Part shown: positions 31,995 through 40,147 of the stretch, piece by piece
Layout of the letters: each line of letters opens with the position of its first letter
Numbering within the stretch: position 1 is the stretch's first letter
DNA from: JAOAFX01 sp049700315
GTDB taxonomy: Bacteria > Hydrothermota > Tepidihabitantia > SM23-42 > JAOAFX01
Length of the DNA: 64,000 nucleotides
Assembly (NCBI GenBank): GCA_049700315.1
Contig: JBNAVN010000006.1
Span: 10,001 to 74,000 of the forward strand
Reading direction: 5' to 3'
Position numbers and translations under genes: made by a program
The notes under the pieces: generated by a model
The model's database searches: none
What the model was told of the DNA's origin: nothing
What the model saw: only the letters and a program-made list of their open reading frames with translations

Positions 31995-33875
31995 ATGGCA
32001 GCCAATGACATGCAATTTTTGGAACAGAAAGTTGGAAAACAGGGATTTGAGCGGTTAAAAAAGATAGATAATCCTGCTTTGTATGAATTTTTGGCAAAAT
32101 ATCTTCAGCTGTGTAATCCGGATAAGGTATTTGTCTGTGCTGATACCCCTGAGGATTTTGAATATATCAGGCAGACCGCCATTAAAAATGGTGAGGAGAA
32201 AAAACTTGCTACTACTGGCCATACAATTCACTTTGACAACTATGAAGATCAGGGCAGGGACAAAAAGAATACGGGAATTCTCTTGCCACCAGGAAAGAAG
32301 CTTGACCAGGCAATTGAAACCAAAGACCGGGATCCAGCACTTGTGGATATCCACAATATCCTCAAAGATATAATGAAAGGTAAAGAGGTATTTATCTGTT
32401 TTTTCTGCCTTGGTCCAACTAATTCAGACTTCTCTATTCCCGCAGTCCAGATGACTGATTCCAGTTATGTGGCGCATAGTGAAACAATACTTTACAGACC
32501 CGGGTACCAGGAATTTGTCAAACAGGGTTCAAAAGCGCGGTTTTTCAAATTTGTCCATTCTCAGGGTGAACTTGATGAGAGAAAGACCTGTAAAAATCTT
32601 GATAAACGCAGAATTTTCATAGACCTTGAAGAAGATATCGTCTATAGCACGAATACCCAGTATGGTGGAAACACGATTGGACTGAAAAAATTAGCAATGC
32701 GTCTTGCAATACATCGGGGCTCAAAAGAAGGATGGCTAACCGAGCATATGCTTGTAATGGGTGTGAATGGTCCGAAAAAAAGAAAGACATATTTCCTTGG
32801 CGCATTTCCCTCGCTCTGTGGTAAAACTTCAACTGCAATGCTTGAAGGTGAGAATATTGTTGGTGATGATATTGCCTACTTGAGAAAAAAAGATGGTGTG
32901 GTAAGGGCAGTGAATGTGGAAAAAGGAATGTTCGGTATTATTCAAGGTGTAAACTCAAAGGATGATGTGTATCAGTGGAATGCCTTGCACAAACCTGGAG
33001 AGATTATCTTTTCAAATGTGCTTGTTACACCTGAAGGGTATGTGCACTGGATTGGCAAGGATGGTGAAATTCCACCAAAAGGAGAAAATCATTCAGGAGA
33101 ATGGTTCAAAGGAAAAAAAGATGCCAATGGTAAAGATATACCTGTTTCCCATCCCAATGCAAGATTCACGATTGCCCTGAAGATGTTTGATAATCTTGAC
33201 CCAGCGCTGGATGATCCCAAGGGAGTAGAAGTTGGTGGAATTGTGTATGGTGGAAGGGATTCTGACACCTGTGTCCCGGTTGAAGAGGCATTTGACTGGC
33301 AACATGGCATTATTACAAAAGGTGCTTCACTGGAATCGGAAACCACTGCTGCAACCTTAGGAAAAGAAGGTGTCAGAGAATTTAATCTGATGTCCAATCT
33401 TGATTTCTTGTCAATTCCGATTAGCAAGTACATAGAGGCAAATTTGAATTTTGCAAAAAATTTGAAAACTGCTCCTAAAATCTTTGGTGTTAATTACTTT
33501 TTGAAAGACAAAGACGGAAAATTCCTGAATGATAAGACCGACAAGAGGGTTTGGTATAAGTGGATGGAACTGAGGGTGCATAACGATGTCAAAGCAATTA
33601 GAACACCTACAGGATTGATTCCTGAATACGAAGATCTGAAAAAACTCTTCAAACAGGTTTTGAAGAAAAACTACACTGTTGATGACTATACAAAACAATT
33701 TATGGTACGCATTCCCGAGCATCTTGCAAAGATTGAGCGGATTGTGAATGTCTACAAAACAAAAATCATAGATCCACCTAAGGTTTTATTTGATGTCCTG
33801 GAAGAGCAGAAAAAGAGATTGGTTGAATACCAGAAAAAATTCGGGGATTACATCAAGCCGGAACAACTCAAATAA
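31995..33875 (+). CDS. pckG: Phosphoenolpyruvate carboxykinase (GTP)
   Basis: 626 residues from the ATG at 31995, 8 nt after GAGGAGG; an in-frame TTG 21 nt upstream overlaps that site and is rejected. The kinase-1 P-loop with the reactive Cys reads FPSLCGKTSTAM (bacterial/animal enzymes have FPSACGKTNLAM), 'GDDIAYLRKKDGVVRAVNVE' is kinase-2, and 'GGRDSDTCVPVEEAFDWQHG' is the GTP-enzyme signature. It interconverts oxaloacetate and PEP. The substitutions after the P-loop Lys are conservative variants, perhaps closer to archaeal enzymes. Monocistronic, with a strong terminator. Confidence 0.95.
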   Translation: MAANDMQFLEQKVGKQGFERLKKIDNPALYEFLAKYLQLCNPDKVFVCADTPEDFEYIRQTAIKNGEEKKLATTGHTIHFDNYEDQGRDKKNTGILLPPGKKLDQAIETKDRDPALVDIHNILKDIMKGKEVFICFFCLGPTNSDFSIPAVQMTDSSYVAHSETILYRPGYQEFVKQGSKARFFKFVHSQGELDERKTCKNLDKRRIFIDLEEDIVYSTNTQYGGNTIGLKKLAMRLAIHRGSKEGWLTEHMLVMGVNGPKKRKTYFLGAFPSLCGKTSTAMLEGENIVGDDIAYLRKKDGVVRAVNVEKGMFGIIQGVNSKDDVYQWNALHKPGEIIFSNVLVTPEGYVHWIGKDGEIPPKGENHSGEWFKGKKDANGKDIPVSHPNARFTIALKMFDNLDPALDDPKGVEVGGIVYGGRDSDTCVPVEEAFDWQHGIITKGASLESETTAATLGKEGVREFNLMSNLDFLSIPISKYIEANLNFAKNLKTAPKIFGVNYFLKDKDGKFLNDKTDKRVWYKWMELRVHNDVKAIRTPTGLIPEYEDLKKLFKQVLKKNYTVDDYTKQFMVRIPEHLAKIERIVNVYKTKIIDPPKVLFDVLEEQKKRLVEYQKKFGDYIKPEQLK

Positions 33876-33890
33876 ATTTTGAGAAAAGAA

Positions 33891-33920
33891 GAGCCCCCTT
33901 CAGTGAAGGGGGCTCTTTGA
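33891..33920 (+). terminator. Rho-independent terminator of pckG
   Basis: GAGCCCCCTT and AAGGGGGCTC form a perfect 10-bp stem with the 5-nt loop CAGTG, followed by TTTGATTTT. A-rich sequence on the other side could make it bidirectional. Confidence 0.9.
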
Positions 33921-33969
33921 TTTTACGAACAACTGCAAACCCAAAGATTTGCCATTGATATTTTGAATT

Positions 33970-34001
33970 ATCGCGACTGGAAGTCGCTCCTGCATTATTT
34001 C
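33970..34001. repeat. 32-bp direct repeat containing a hairpin, copy A
   Basis: Contains the palindrome GCGACT-GGA-AGTCGC (33973-33987) followed by TCCTGCATTATTTC. Identical to copy B. Confidence 0.9.
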
Positions 34002-34012
34002 TTGGAAAGATC

Positions 34013-34044
34013 ATCGCGACTGGAAGTCGCTCCTGCATTATTTC
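34013..34044. repeat. 32-bp direct repeat containing a hairpin, copy B
   Basis: Same 32 bp as copy A, 43 bp downstream, with the palindrome at 34016-34030. Both copies lie between the convergent ends of pckG and purH, 25-95 bp past the purH stop. Confidence 0.9.
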
Positions 34045-34069
34045 ATGTAAGGAATTATCTAAACTGCAA

Positions 34070-35512
34070 TTAATGCCGGAAATGGCGATACCCGGTAAAG
34101 ACCATTGTAATATCATGCTCATTGCATGCCTGAATCACCTCTTCGTCCCTTTTTGAACCACCGGGCTGGATTACTGCAGTAACATTTCCTTTTGCGGCTG
34201 CGTCAATGCCATCCCGGAATGGAAAGAAGGCATCTGAAGCAAGAACCGCGCCATTTGACTGGTGCCCGGCATTTTTTACCGCAATTTCCACAGCACCCAC
34301 CCGGGAGGTCTGACCACCACCGATGCCCACGGTCCTACCTTTTATTGCGAGCACAATTGCATTTGACCTGACCCATTTCACGACCTTCCAGGCAAATTTT
34401 AATGCCTCAGATTCAAGATTACTGGGTTGCCTTTTTGTCACGACCTTCCATTCAGTAAAATCCTTTTGGTCTGTATCTTGAACCAGAATACCACCAAATA
34501 CTGATTTGAAAGTAATCGGTGCGATAAGTTCTCTGGATACTTTGACCAGTCTCAGGTTTTTCTTCGCCTTCAGGATTTCAAGTGCCTGAGGCTCATAATC
34601 CGGGGCAATAATGACTTCGTAAAAGACCTTTGATATTGCCTCAGCACTTGCGGTATCAAGGGTTCTGTTCAGTCCTACGATTCCACCAAATGCTGATACT
34701 GAGTCTGCCATATAAGCCCGTTCGTAGGCTTCAGCAACATTATCACCAAGTCCTACACCGCAGGGAGTCTGATGTTTGATTATAGCGCAGGCAGTTTCCT
34801 CAAAATCCATTGCTGCACCAAAGGCAATTTCTGCATCAAGCAAATTGTTGTAGGACAATTCTTTTCCGCCCAGAATCTGGAAATGTTGTCTGTGTAAGGG
34901 ATTGAGATAGAATCCTGCATTTTGATGGGGATTTTCACCATACCGCATAGGAATGAATAGTTCAGCACCTGCAGAGAAATAATATCTTTTGCTGAAATCA
35001 GGGTTAAAATAATTGGTAATAACTGCATCATACCAGGCAATATAATCAAATGCCTGACAGGCAAGTTTCAACCGGTATTCTTCATCAAACTTTTGGTCTC
35101 TTATTGTTTTGATCAAATCATCGTATTGAGCAGGACTGAATACCACACCAACCTTTTTATAATTCTTTGCTCCGGCGCGAATGAGTGTTACACCACCAAT
35201 GTCAATGAATTCAATCATTTCATCAAGGGTCTTGTTTTGCTGATTGAAAAATGGGTACAGGTTGCATACCACAATACCGATTTCACCGGTTTCCAGAATC
35301 TCCTTGGCAATGCGCTGGCTAAGAGTCTTAACCCGTTCACTTTCAGTCCCACCGGTATAGTCTGAAATTTTGGTTGCCGGGACACCATTATCCATCAGCA
35401 ATTTCTGAGTACCACCTGTAGCAATGATTTCATAACCCAAATCTACCAAATTTTTTCCTAATACAACAATTTCTTCTTTGTCGGCAACTGATATTAATGC
35501 TTTTTTGCTCAT
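34070..35512 (-). CDS. purH: Bifunctional AICAR formyltransferase / IMP cyclohydrolase
   Basis: 481 residues from the ATG at 35512 (GGAGC Shine-Dalgarno); an upstream in-frame start lies inside apgM. The N-terminal MGS-like cyclohydrolase has ISVADKEEIVVLGKNL and IIATGGTQKLL; the formyltransferase has AIIKHQTPCGVGLG (the KHxNPCG-type Lys-His) and 'VGIGGGQTSRVGAVEIAVKN'. It does the last two steps of IMP synthesis. It is slightly shorter than the usual 510-530 residues. It starts 1 nt after the apgM stop (TAATATG), so it is coupled to apgM, an unusual pairing. Downstream are the two hairpin repeats. Confidence 0.95.
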   Translation of the reverse strand: MSKKALISVADKEEIVVLGKNLVDLGYEIIATGGTQKLLMDNGVPATKISDYTGGTESERVKTLSQRIAKEILETGEIGIVVCNLYPFFNQQNKTLDEMIEFIDIGGVTLIRAGAKNYKKVGVVFSPAQYDDLIKTIRDQKFDEEYRLKLACQAFDYIAWYDAVITNYFNPDFSKRYYFSAGAELFIPMRYGENPHQNAGFYLNPLHRQHFQILGGKELSYNNLLDAEIAFGAAMDFEETACAIIKHQTPCGVGLGDNVAEAYERAYMADSVSAFGGIVGLNRTLDTASAEAISKVFYEVIIAPDYEPQALEILKAKKNLRLVKVSRELIAPITFKSVFGGILVQDTDQKDFTEWKVVTKRQPSNLESEALKFAWKVVKWVRSNAIVLAIKGRTVGIGGGQTSRVGAVEIAVKNAGHQSNGAVLASDAFFPFRDGIDAAAKGNVTAVIQPGGSKRDEEVIQACNEHDITMVFTGYRHFRH

Positions 35513-35513
35513 A

Positions 35514-36710
35514 TTACGCTCCAAATTTTTTTAGTTTCAATGAATGGGCAAGGAGTAATGGCATTACTTCAATTGATTTCATCATGCCTAAATTACCCCT
35601 GGCGCAGTTTCTTTCTGTGAATCTCATATTGTCAGCAAAGGCGTACTGAGAGTATAACAAAAATGGGTTTGGATGCCAGGAATGGGAATGTAATATCGTC
35701 GGTGTTGAGTGGTCGGAAGTAATGCATAGCACATCTGGTTTGAGATTGATTATATCAGGAATTACCCGGTCAAATTCGTTTATTGCCTTAATCTTGGCGT
35801 TCCTGTCACCATCCTCACCCGCCTTATCAGTTGGTTTGTAATGTAGATAGAAAAAATCATACTTTGCGTAATTCTCCTTGAGGGTTTCAATTTCATCTTC
35901 AACTCTATCACCAGTGTGCAAAATTTCCATTCCGACAATTTTTGCAAGACCCCGGTACATTGGATAATTGGCTATTGCTGCGCTGTTTATTCCATATCTA
36001 TCATTCATTCTCATAAGTTCTGGCAGACGGGCAAAGCCCCTTAACAGGACATAATTTGCCTTTGGTTCATCTTTAAGAATCTCCTGACTTTGTTTGATAA
36101 ATTTGTTCACTATTTCCGCACTTGATTTTGCCTCAGGTTTTTTTGGTTCAGCATAGACCGGGGGCAGATTATCTTTTTGCGGATCTGCGTCAGTAAGAAG
36201 ATCAGATAGACCGCTGTTTTTGAATACAACAACGAACCTGTGCTCTTTTGCGGGTCTGATAACCACTTCTACACGACTGATTTCCTTGATTTTTTCCTGA
36301 ATTTTATTACATATCCGTGTGCATTCTTCACTTGATATTCTACCTGCCCTTCGGTCAGTGATTATTCCTGATTTATTGATTGTGGCAAAGTTTGCCCTTA
36401 CTGCAAGATCATCTTTTTCAATATCCATGCCAATACCTAATGCCTCAAGCACACCTCTACCAATTTGATATCTTATTGGATCATAACCGAACAAAGCAAG
36501 GTGTGCAGGTCCACTACCAGGAGTAATTCCTGGTGAAATTGGAATGGTCAATCCAAGACTGCTTTTCAAACTCAGTTTATCAAGGTTTGGAGTTCTGGCA
36601 TTTTCCAGGGCAGTTGATTCTGGGTCAGGAAGGTCGCCAAGTCCATCAAGGACAATCAGGATTATGTGTTTGTCATTTTTGTTGATTAATTCTCTAAGCG
36701 GTTCTTCCAT
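35514..36710 (-). CDS. apgM: 2,3-bisphosphoglycerate-independent phosphoglycerate mutase, archaeal type
   Basis: 399 residues. IILIVLDGLGDLP holds the first metal-binding Asp; 'GITPGSGPAHLALFGYDP' contains the phospho-acceptor Ser of the alkaline-phosphatase superfamily; 'DFFYLHYKPTDKAGEDGDRN' and CITSDHSTPTILHSHSWHPN supply further metal ligands. It interconverts 3- and 2-phosphoglycerate in glycolysis and gluconeogenesis, consistent with pckG nearby. The ATG at 36710 is supported by a promoter whose -10 box ends 5 nt upstream (leaderless); a start 33 nt further upstream would precede the promoter's own start site. Confidence 0.93.
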   Translation of the reverse strand: MEEPLRELINKNDKHIILIVLDGLGDLPDPESTALENARTPNLDKLSLKSSLGLTIPISPGITPGSGPAHLALFGYDPIRYQIGRGVLEALGIGMDIEKDDLAVRANFATINKSGIITDRRAGRISSEECTRICNKIQEKIKEISRVEVVIRPAKEHRFVVVFKNSGLSDLLTDADPQKDNLPPVYAEPKKPEAKSSAEIVNKFIKQSQEILKDEPKANYVLLRGFARLPELMRMNDRYGINSAAIANYPMYRGLAKIVGMEILHTGDRVEDEIETLKENYAKYDFFYLHYKPTDKAGEDGDRNAKIKAINEFDRVIPDIINLKPDVLCITSDHSTPTILHSHSWHPNPFLLYSQYAFADNMRFTERNCARGNLGMMKSIEVMPLLLAHSLKLKKFGA

Positions 36711-36715
36711 ATCCA

Positions 36716-36743
36716 AATATAGCCAGAAAAGCACCTGAGTCAA
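36716..36743 (-). promoter_or_regulatory. Promoter of apgM-purH, leaderless arrangement
   Basis: Minus-strand TTGACT (36743-36738), 16 bp, TATATT (36721-36716), then 5 nt to the ATG. It is back to back with the next promoter, 17 bp apart. Confidence 0.7.
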
Positions 36744-36760
36744 GTGGGATTTTTTAGAAC

Positions 36761-36788
36761 TTGATTTGATTCAAATTATATGTATAAT
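36761..36788 (+). promoter_or_regulatory. Promoter of the nucleotide-sugar dehydrogenase gene
   Basis: TTGATT (36761-36766), 16 bp, TATAAT (36783-36788), divergent from the apgM promoter. AAAGGAG follows before the start. Confidence 0.7.
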
Positions 36789-36804
36789 CATTAAAAGGAG
36801 TTGA

Positions 36805-38121
36805 ATGCTGGAAAAGTTAATAGAGTCTAAGAAGGCAAAGATTGGTATCATTGGACTTGGCTATGTTGGTTTACCGCTTGCCCTTGAATTGAATCGTCAG
36901 GGTTTCAATATTATCGGTGTGGATATTGATAGAGAAAGAGTAGATAAAATAAAGCGTGGTATTTCTTTTATTGACGATGTTCCGCAGAAAGAAATTTCAA
37001 AATTTGTGAGGCAGAAGAGATTATGGGCGACCACTGATTACAAAAAATTAAAGGATGCAGATATAATAATAATCTGTGTACCCACGCCCGTGAATGCAAA
37101 CAAAGAACCGGATTTGAATCCAGTCATCAATAGTTCTGAAAATATCGCAAAGGTCTTGCGTAGAAATCGACTTGTAATTTTGAAAAGTACAACCTTTCCT
37201 GAAACAACTGAGAAGATTGTATTGCCAATTTTGAATCAAAGTGGATTGAAAGTAGGTAGGGATTTTTATCTTGCATTTTGCCCGGAACGTATTGATCCGG
37301 GAAACAAAAGATTTGGAGTTGCCAATACCCCAACAGTCGTCGGTGGTGTAACAAAAAAATGTACGCAGATTGCAACACTATTTTACAAACAATTTGTGAA
37401 CAATGTTATATCCGTATCATCAGCGCGGACTGCAGAGATGACCAAACTCCTTGAGAATACATTCAGAAATGTGAATATTGCTTTAGTGAATGAATTTGCC
37501 CAGTTATGCGAAAGAATGGGAAATATCAACATCTGGGAGGTGATTGAGGCCGCAAAGACAAAACCATTTGGCTTTATGCCTTTTTATCCAGGACCAGGTG
37601 TTGGTGGACATTGTATTCCGGTTGACCCTTATTATCTTTCATATAAGGCAAGGGAATATGATTTTCATACGGTATTTATTGAACTTTCTGCCCGGGTAAA
37701 TGAAGAAATGCCATATTTTGTGGTGAATAAAACGATTGAAGAATTGAGCAGGTCTGGGGTCTGTCCTGTTCAGGCAAAGGTGCTTTTACTGGGTATGGCA
37801 TTCAAAAAAGATATTTCAGACCTGAGGGATTCTCCAGCGATAAAGGTTTATCAGATCATGAAGGATAAAGTGGCAAAGTTAGATTATAATGACCCACATG
37901 TGCCTTATTTTGAACTCAATGAAAAGAAGATCAAATCTGTAAAACTTGATTTTAAAAGGCTGAATAGATATGATGTAGTGGTCATTCTCACTGACCATTC
38001 TGCATATGATTATGAAAAAATTGTAAAATATGCAAGATTGATAATTGATACAAGAAATGCAATAAAAAAAGAGAACAGGAAAGTAAAAAAATTGGGCTGT
38101 GGCTCAAATACTAAGAGATAA
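36805..38121 (+). CDS. Nucleotide-sugar 6-dehydrogenase (UDP-GlcNAc/ManNAc dehydrogenase type)
   Basis: 438 residues. NAD-binding GLGYVGLPLALELNRQGF, catalytic-loop motifs FCPERIDPGN, 'TAEMTKLLENTFRNVNIALV' and the Cys nucleophile in GPGVGGHCIPVDPYYL, plus the C-terminal 'LLGMAFKKDISDLRDSPAIK'. The sequence resembles WbpA/WecC-type enzymes (UDP-N-acetylhexosamine to uronic acid) more than UDP-glucose dehydrogenase; the substrate is inferred. Such enzymes make surface polysaccharide precursors, but no other glycan genes are next to it. The C-terminus is Lys/Asn-rich. Confidence 0.9.
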   Translation: MLEKLIESKKAKIGIIGLGYVGLPLALELNRQGFNIIGVDIDRERVDKIKRGISFIDDVPQKEISKFVRQKRLWATTDYKKLKDADIIIICVPTPVNANKEPDLNPVINSSENIAKVLRRNRLVILKSTTFPETTEKIVLPILNQSGLKVGRDFYLAFCPERIDPGNKRFGVANTPTVVGGVTKKCTQIATLFYKQFVNNVISVSSARTAEMTKLLENTFRNVNIALVNEFAQLCERMGNINIWEVIEAAKTKPFGFMPFYPGPGVGGHCIPVDPYYLSYKAREYDFHTVFIELSARVNEEMPYFVVNKTIEELSRSGVCPVQAKVLLLGMAFKKDISDLRDSPAIKVYQIMKDKVAKLDYNDPHVPYFELNEKKIKSVKLDFKRLNRYDVVVILTDHSAYDYEKIVKYARLIIDTRNAIKKENRKVKKLGCGSNTKR

Positions 38122-38481
38122 TATTTTGACCTGAATCCTGAAGTTAGCATGTTGTATCTTTCTGGAGCAGCGATTTTAGTCCTTTTATTGCAAAAATATT
38201 TTCTCAATGAATTGGTAATAAGCAAGGTTTTCCCCAAAATGTAGCGTCCAGATTTATCTGGACGAATGGGTTCCGGTGTGAAAATTTCCAACAGGTTACC
38301 AAAAAGAATATTTGGTACAAATTGTAAAAAGTCGTAAAACAGGAAAAAAATGTATTTTACATTTAGTGATCCTATTGACTTTCAATCTTTGTTAGATAGA
38401 TTTATACAGATAGGATTGAATGAAAAGAAAATTTAAAGAACAACTTGTCTGTAAACATATTAATTTGAAAGTGGGGTTAAT
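38122..38481. other. 360-bp gene-poor region with a gene remnant
   Basis: Holds hairpin copy 6 (38245-38264) and, at 38282-38436, two short in-phase stretches that read like one damaged gene. FPTGYQKEYLVQIVKSRKTG reads to a run of seven A (38344-38350); a +1 shift then gives MYFTFSDPIDFQSLLDRF... to a TAA at 38436. I do not recognise the product. The first 120 bp show nothing. Confidence 0.45.
38245..38264. repeat. Intergenic hairpin element, copy 6
   Basis: Arms CGTCCAGA and TCTGGACG, loop TTTA, preceded by GTAG (38241-38244). The core GATTTATC and the GTAG flank are shared with the copy at 40130, while the outer stem differs. Confidence 0.75.
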
Positions 38482-38825
38482 GTGGCTTTACCAAGAATAA
38501 TTAGACAATCTATTGAATCAAAACTAAAGATCTATTGTAAGAAAAGATTTCCGGCGAGATTGCATAACGAAGTCAGAGGCGGTTATACTATTAGAGGTGA
38601 TTCTGTAACTTTATATGAAGAACAAATTGGTTTCTTACCTCCCTACGAGTGGCAAAAATTCCAATTGCCCAATTCCGTTATGACCCAAAAGATGGGAAAT
38701 GGACTCTTTATCAATCCGACCGAAATTCGCGATAGGAACTCTATTTAGATGCGGATCCAACTGAAGACCTTGACACACTTCTTCAGGAAGTAAATAGAGG
38801 TCCTACAGGCATTTTCTGGGGATGA
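38482..38825 (+). pseudogene. Broken DUF3024 family gene
   Basis: Starts at a GTG. The first 59 codons ('YTIRGDSVTLYEEQIGFLPP', YEWQK) look like the start of a DUF3024 protein. At a five-A run (38654-38658) the reading frame is lost; one base inserted there restores KIPIAQFRYDPKDGKWTLYQSDRNSR, which then hits a TAG where family logic expects a Trp (TGG), and continues as ELYLDADPTEDLDTLLQEV to a TGA at 38825. Two independent lesions make a sequencing error alone unlikely. It sits in a decaying patch beside another remnant. Function of DUF3024 is not known. Confidence 0.75.
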
Positions 38826-38845
38826 AATTTCTATGAAATCTTGGC

Positions 38846-38873
38846 TTGACATTTCACCATTTTGGAATATTAT
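38846..38873 (+). promoter_or_regulatory. Promoter of the AAA ATPase gene, leaderless arrangement
   Basis: TTGACA (38846-38851), 16 bp, TATTAT (38868-38873), then 5 nt to the ATG. Confidence 0.7.
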
Positions 38874-38878
38874 AAGGC

Positions 38879-40078
38879 ATGAATAACATCAATAAAGGAA
38901 GAAGTCCATTTTATCCCGGTCAACCTGTACCAGTTGAATTCTTTATCGGTAGAATTAACGAAATACAAAGAATAGCACGTTCTTTAAAACAAGTTGAGTT
39001 AGGTAAACCACAGGCAATCTTTTTAACCGGCGAATATGGAATTGGTAAAAGTTCTTTAGCCGGATTTATGCGTTATTATGCAGAAAGGAATAATCACATA
39101 TTAGGTATTCATGTTTTCCTCGGTGACGCAGAAACTTTGGAGGATGTTGCTACAAAAACTGTTGAGGCAGTTATAAAATCGTCGGTTTGTGAACCTACAA
39201 CAGCAGAGAAAATAAGAAATTTCTTATCAAAATATATTGGTAAACAAGAAATATTTGGTATCAGCATTAATCTTGACCAGCTCAAGACAGATGGTCCCAG
39301 TATTTCTCATGGTTTTTTACCATTTCTTAATGAACTTCTAAGAAGAGTTAAGGATGATGGGATAAAAGGTATATTACTAGTATTTGATGAAATAAATGGG
39401 ATAACAGCAAATCCGAGATTTGCGCACTTTATAAAATCATTGGTTGATGAAAATGCACTCTGCCCGAATCCTTTACCTTTATTATTAATGCTGTGCGGCG
39501 TTGAAGAACGCAGAAGAGAAATGATAAAAAATCATCAGCCTGTTGAAAGAATCTTTGATGTTTGCGAAATAAAACCGATGGATATAAATGAAATGAAGGA
39601 ATTTTTTAACAAGACATTCAATTCAGTAGCGGTAGCTGTTAATGATGAGGCAATGTTGGTTCTTTGCCACTTTTCGGCAGGTTTTCCAAAGATAATGCAT
39701 ATAATAGGGGATAACGTCTTCTGGAGAGATCGCGATAACATTATTGATAAGAAAGATGCTATAGACGGTATTATTATCTCCGCAGAAGATATAGGGAAGA
39801 AATTTGTGGACCAGCAGGTTTACAAAGAACTGAGAAGCAGGGACTATCACTCAATTCTTGCAAAACTTGGCAAAGAGAAATTTGATTTATCTTTTAAAAA
39901 GAATGTAATTGAAAAAGGACTTTCTGAAACAGAGAAGAAAAAATTCAACAATTTTCTTCAACGTATGAAAAAACTGAATGTTTTAAGATCAGGAAGTGAA
40001 CGCGGTGAATATGTTTTTATCAGCCGTTTGGTCAGATTATATATACAACTGAAATCTCTTGAAAAAAGCACGCGGTGA
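38879..40078 (+). CDS. AAA/Orc-type ATP-binding protein
   Basis: 399 residues. 'FYPGQPVPVEFFIGRINEIQ' opens an Orc1/Cdc6-like or 'archaeal ATPase' P-loop module; Walker A is TGEYGIGKSSLAGF near residue 50 and Walker B GILLVFDEING near residue 165. A Sensor-like 'LMLCGVEERRREMIKN' and a helical lid (CHFSAGFPKIMHIIGDNVFW) follow, then a winged-helix-like C-terminus with 'LQRMKKLNVLRSGSERGEYV'. Similar stand-alone ATPases are often near mobile or defence genes, and this one adjoins two pseudogenes. No partner gene survives beside it. The role is unknown. Confidence 0.75.
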   Translation: MNNINKGRSPFYPGQPVPVEFFIGRINEIQRIARSLKQVELGKPQAIFLTGEYGIGKSSLAGFMRYYAERNNHILGIHVFLGDAETLEDVATKTVEAVIKSSVCEPTTAEKIRNFLSKYIGKQEIFGISINLDQLKTDGPSISHGFLPFLNELLRRVKDDGIKGILLVFDEINGITANPRFAHFIKSLVDENALCPNPLPLLLMLCGVEERRREMIKNHQPVERIFDVCEIKPMDINEMKEFFNKTFNSVAVAVNDEAMLVLCHFSAGFPKIMHIIGDNVFWRDRDNIIDKKDAIDGIIISAEDIGKKFVDQQVYKELRSRDYHSILAKLGKEKFDLSFKKNVIEKGLSETEKKKFNNFLQRMKKLNVLRSGSERGEYVFISRLVRLYIQLKSLEKSTR

Positions 40079-40129
40079 GATTTTTTTAAATTATTAATGC
40101 AGAAAAAACTCCGCCACAACATTATTTTA

Positions 40130-40145
40130 GCCTGATAAATCAGGC
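40130..40145. repeat. Intergenic hairpin element, copy 7
   Basis: Arms GCCTGA and TCAGGC, loop TAAA. On the minus strand it reads GTAGTT, then GCCTGATTTATCAGGC, giving the same GTAG flank and GATTTATC core as copy 6. It lies 3 bp past the alaS stop, between convergent genes. Confidence 0.75.
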
Positions 40146-40147
40146 AA

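Noticed and set aside
33970..34044. CRISPR-like repeat pair
   Set aside because: Only two units, an 11-bp spacer between them and no cas genes; the palindrome fits the dispersed hairpin family better.
38879..40078. Complete defence system around the AAA ATPase
   Set aside because: No effector, nuclease or recognition gene is adjacent; neighbours are pseudogenes and housekeeping alaS.
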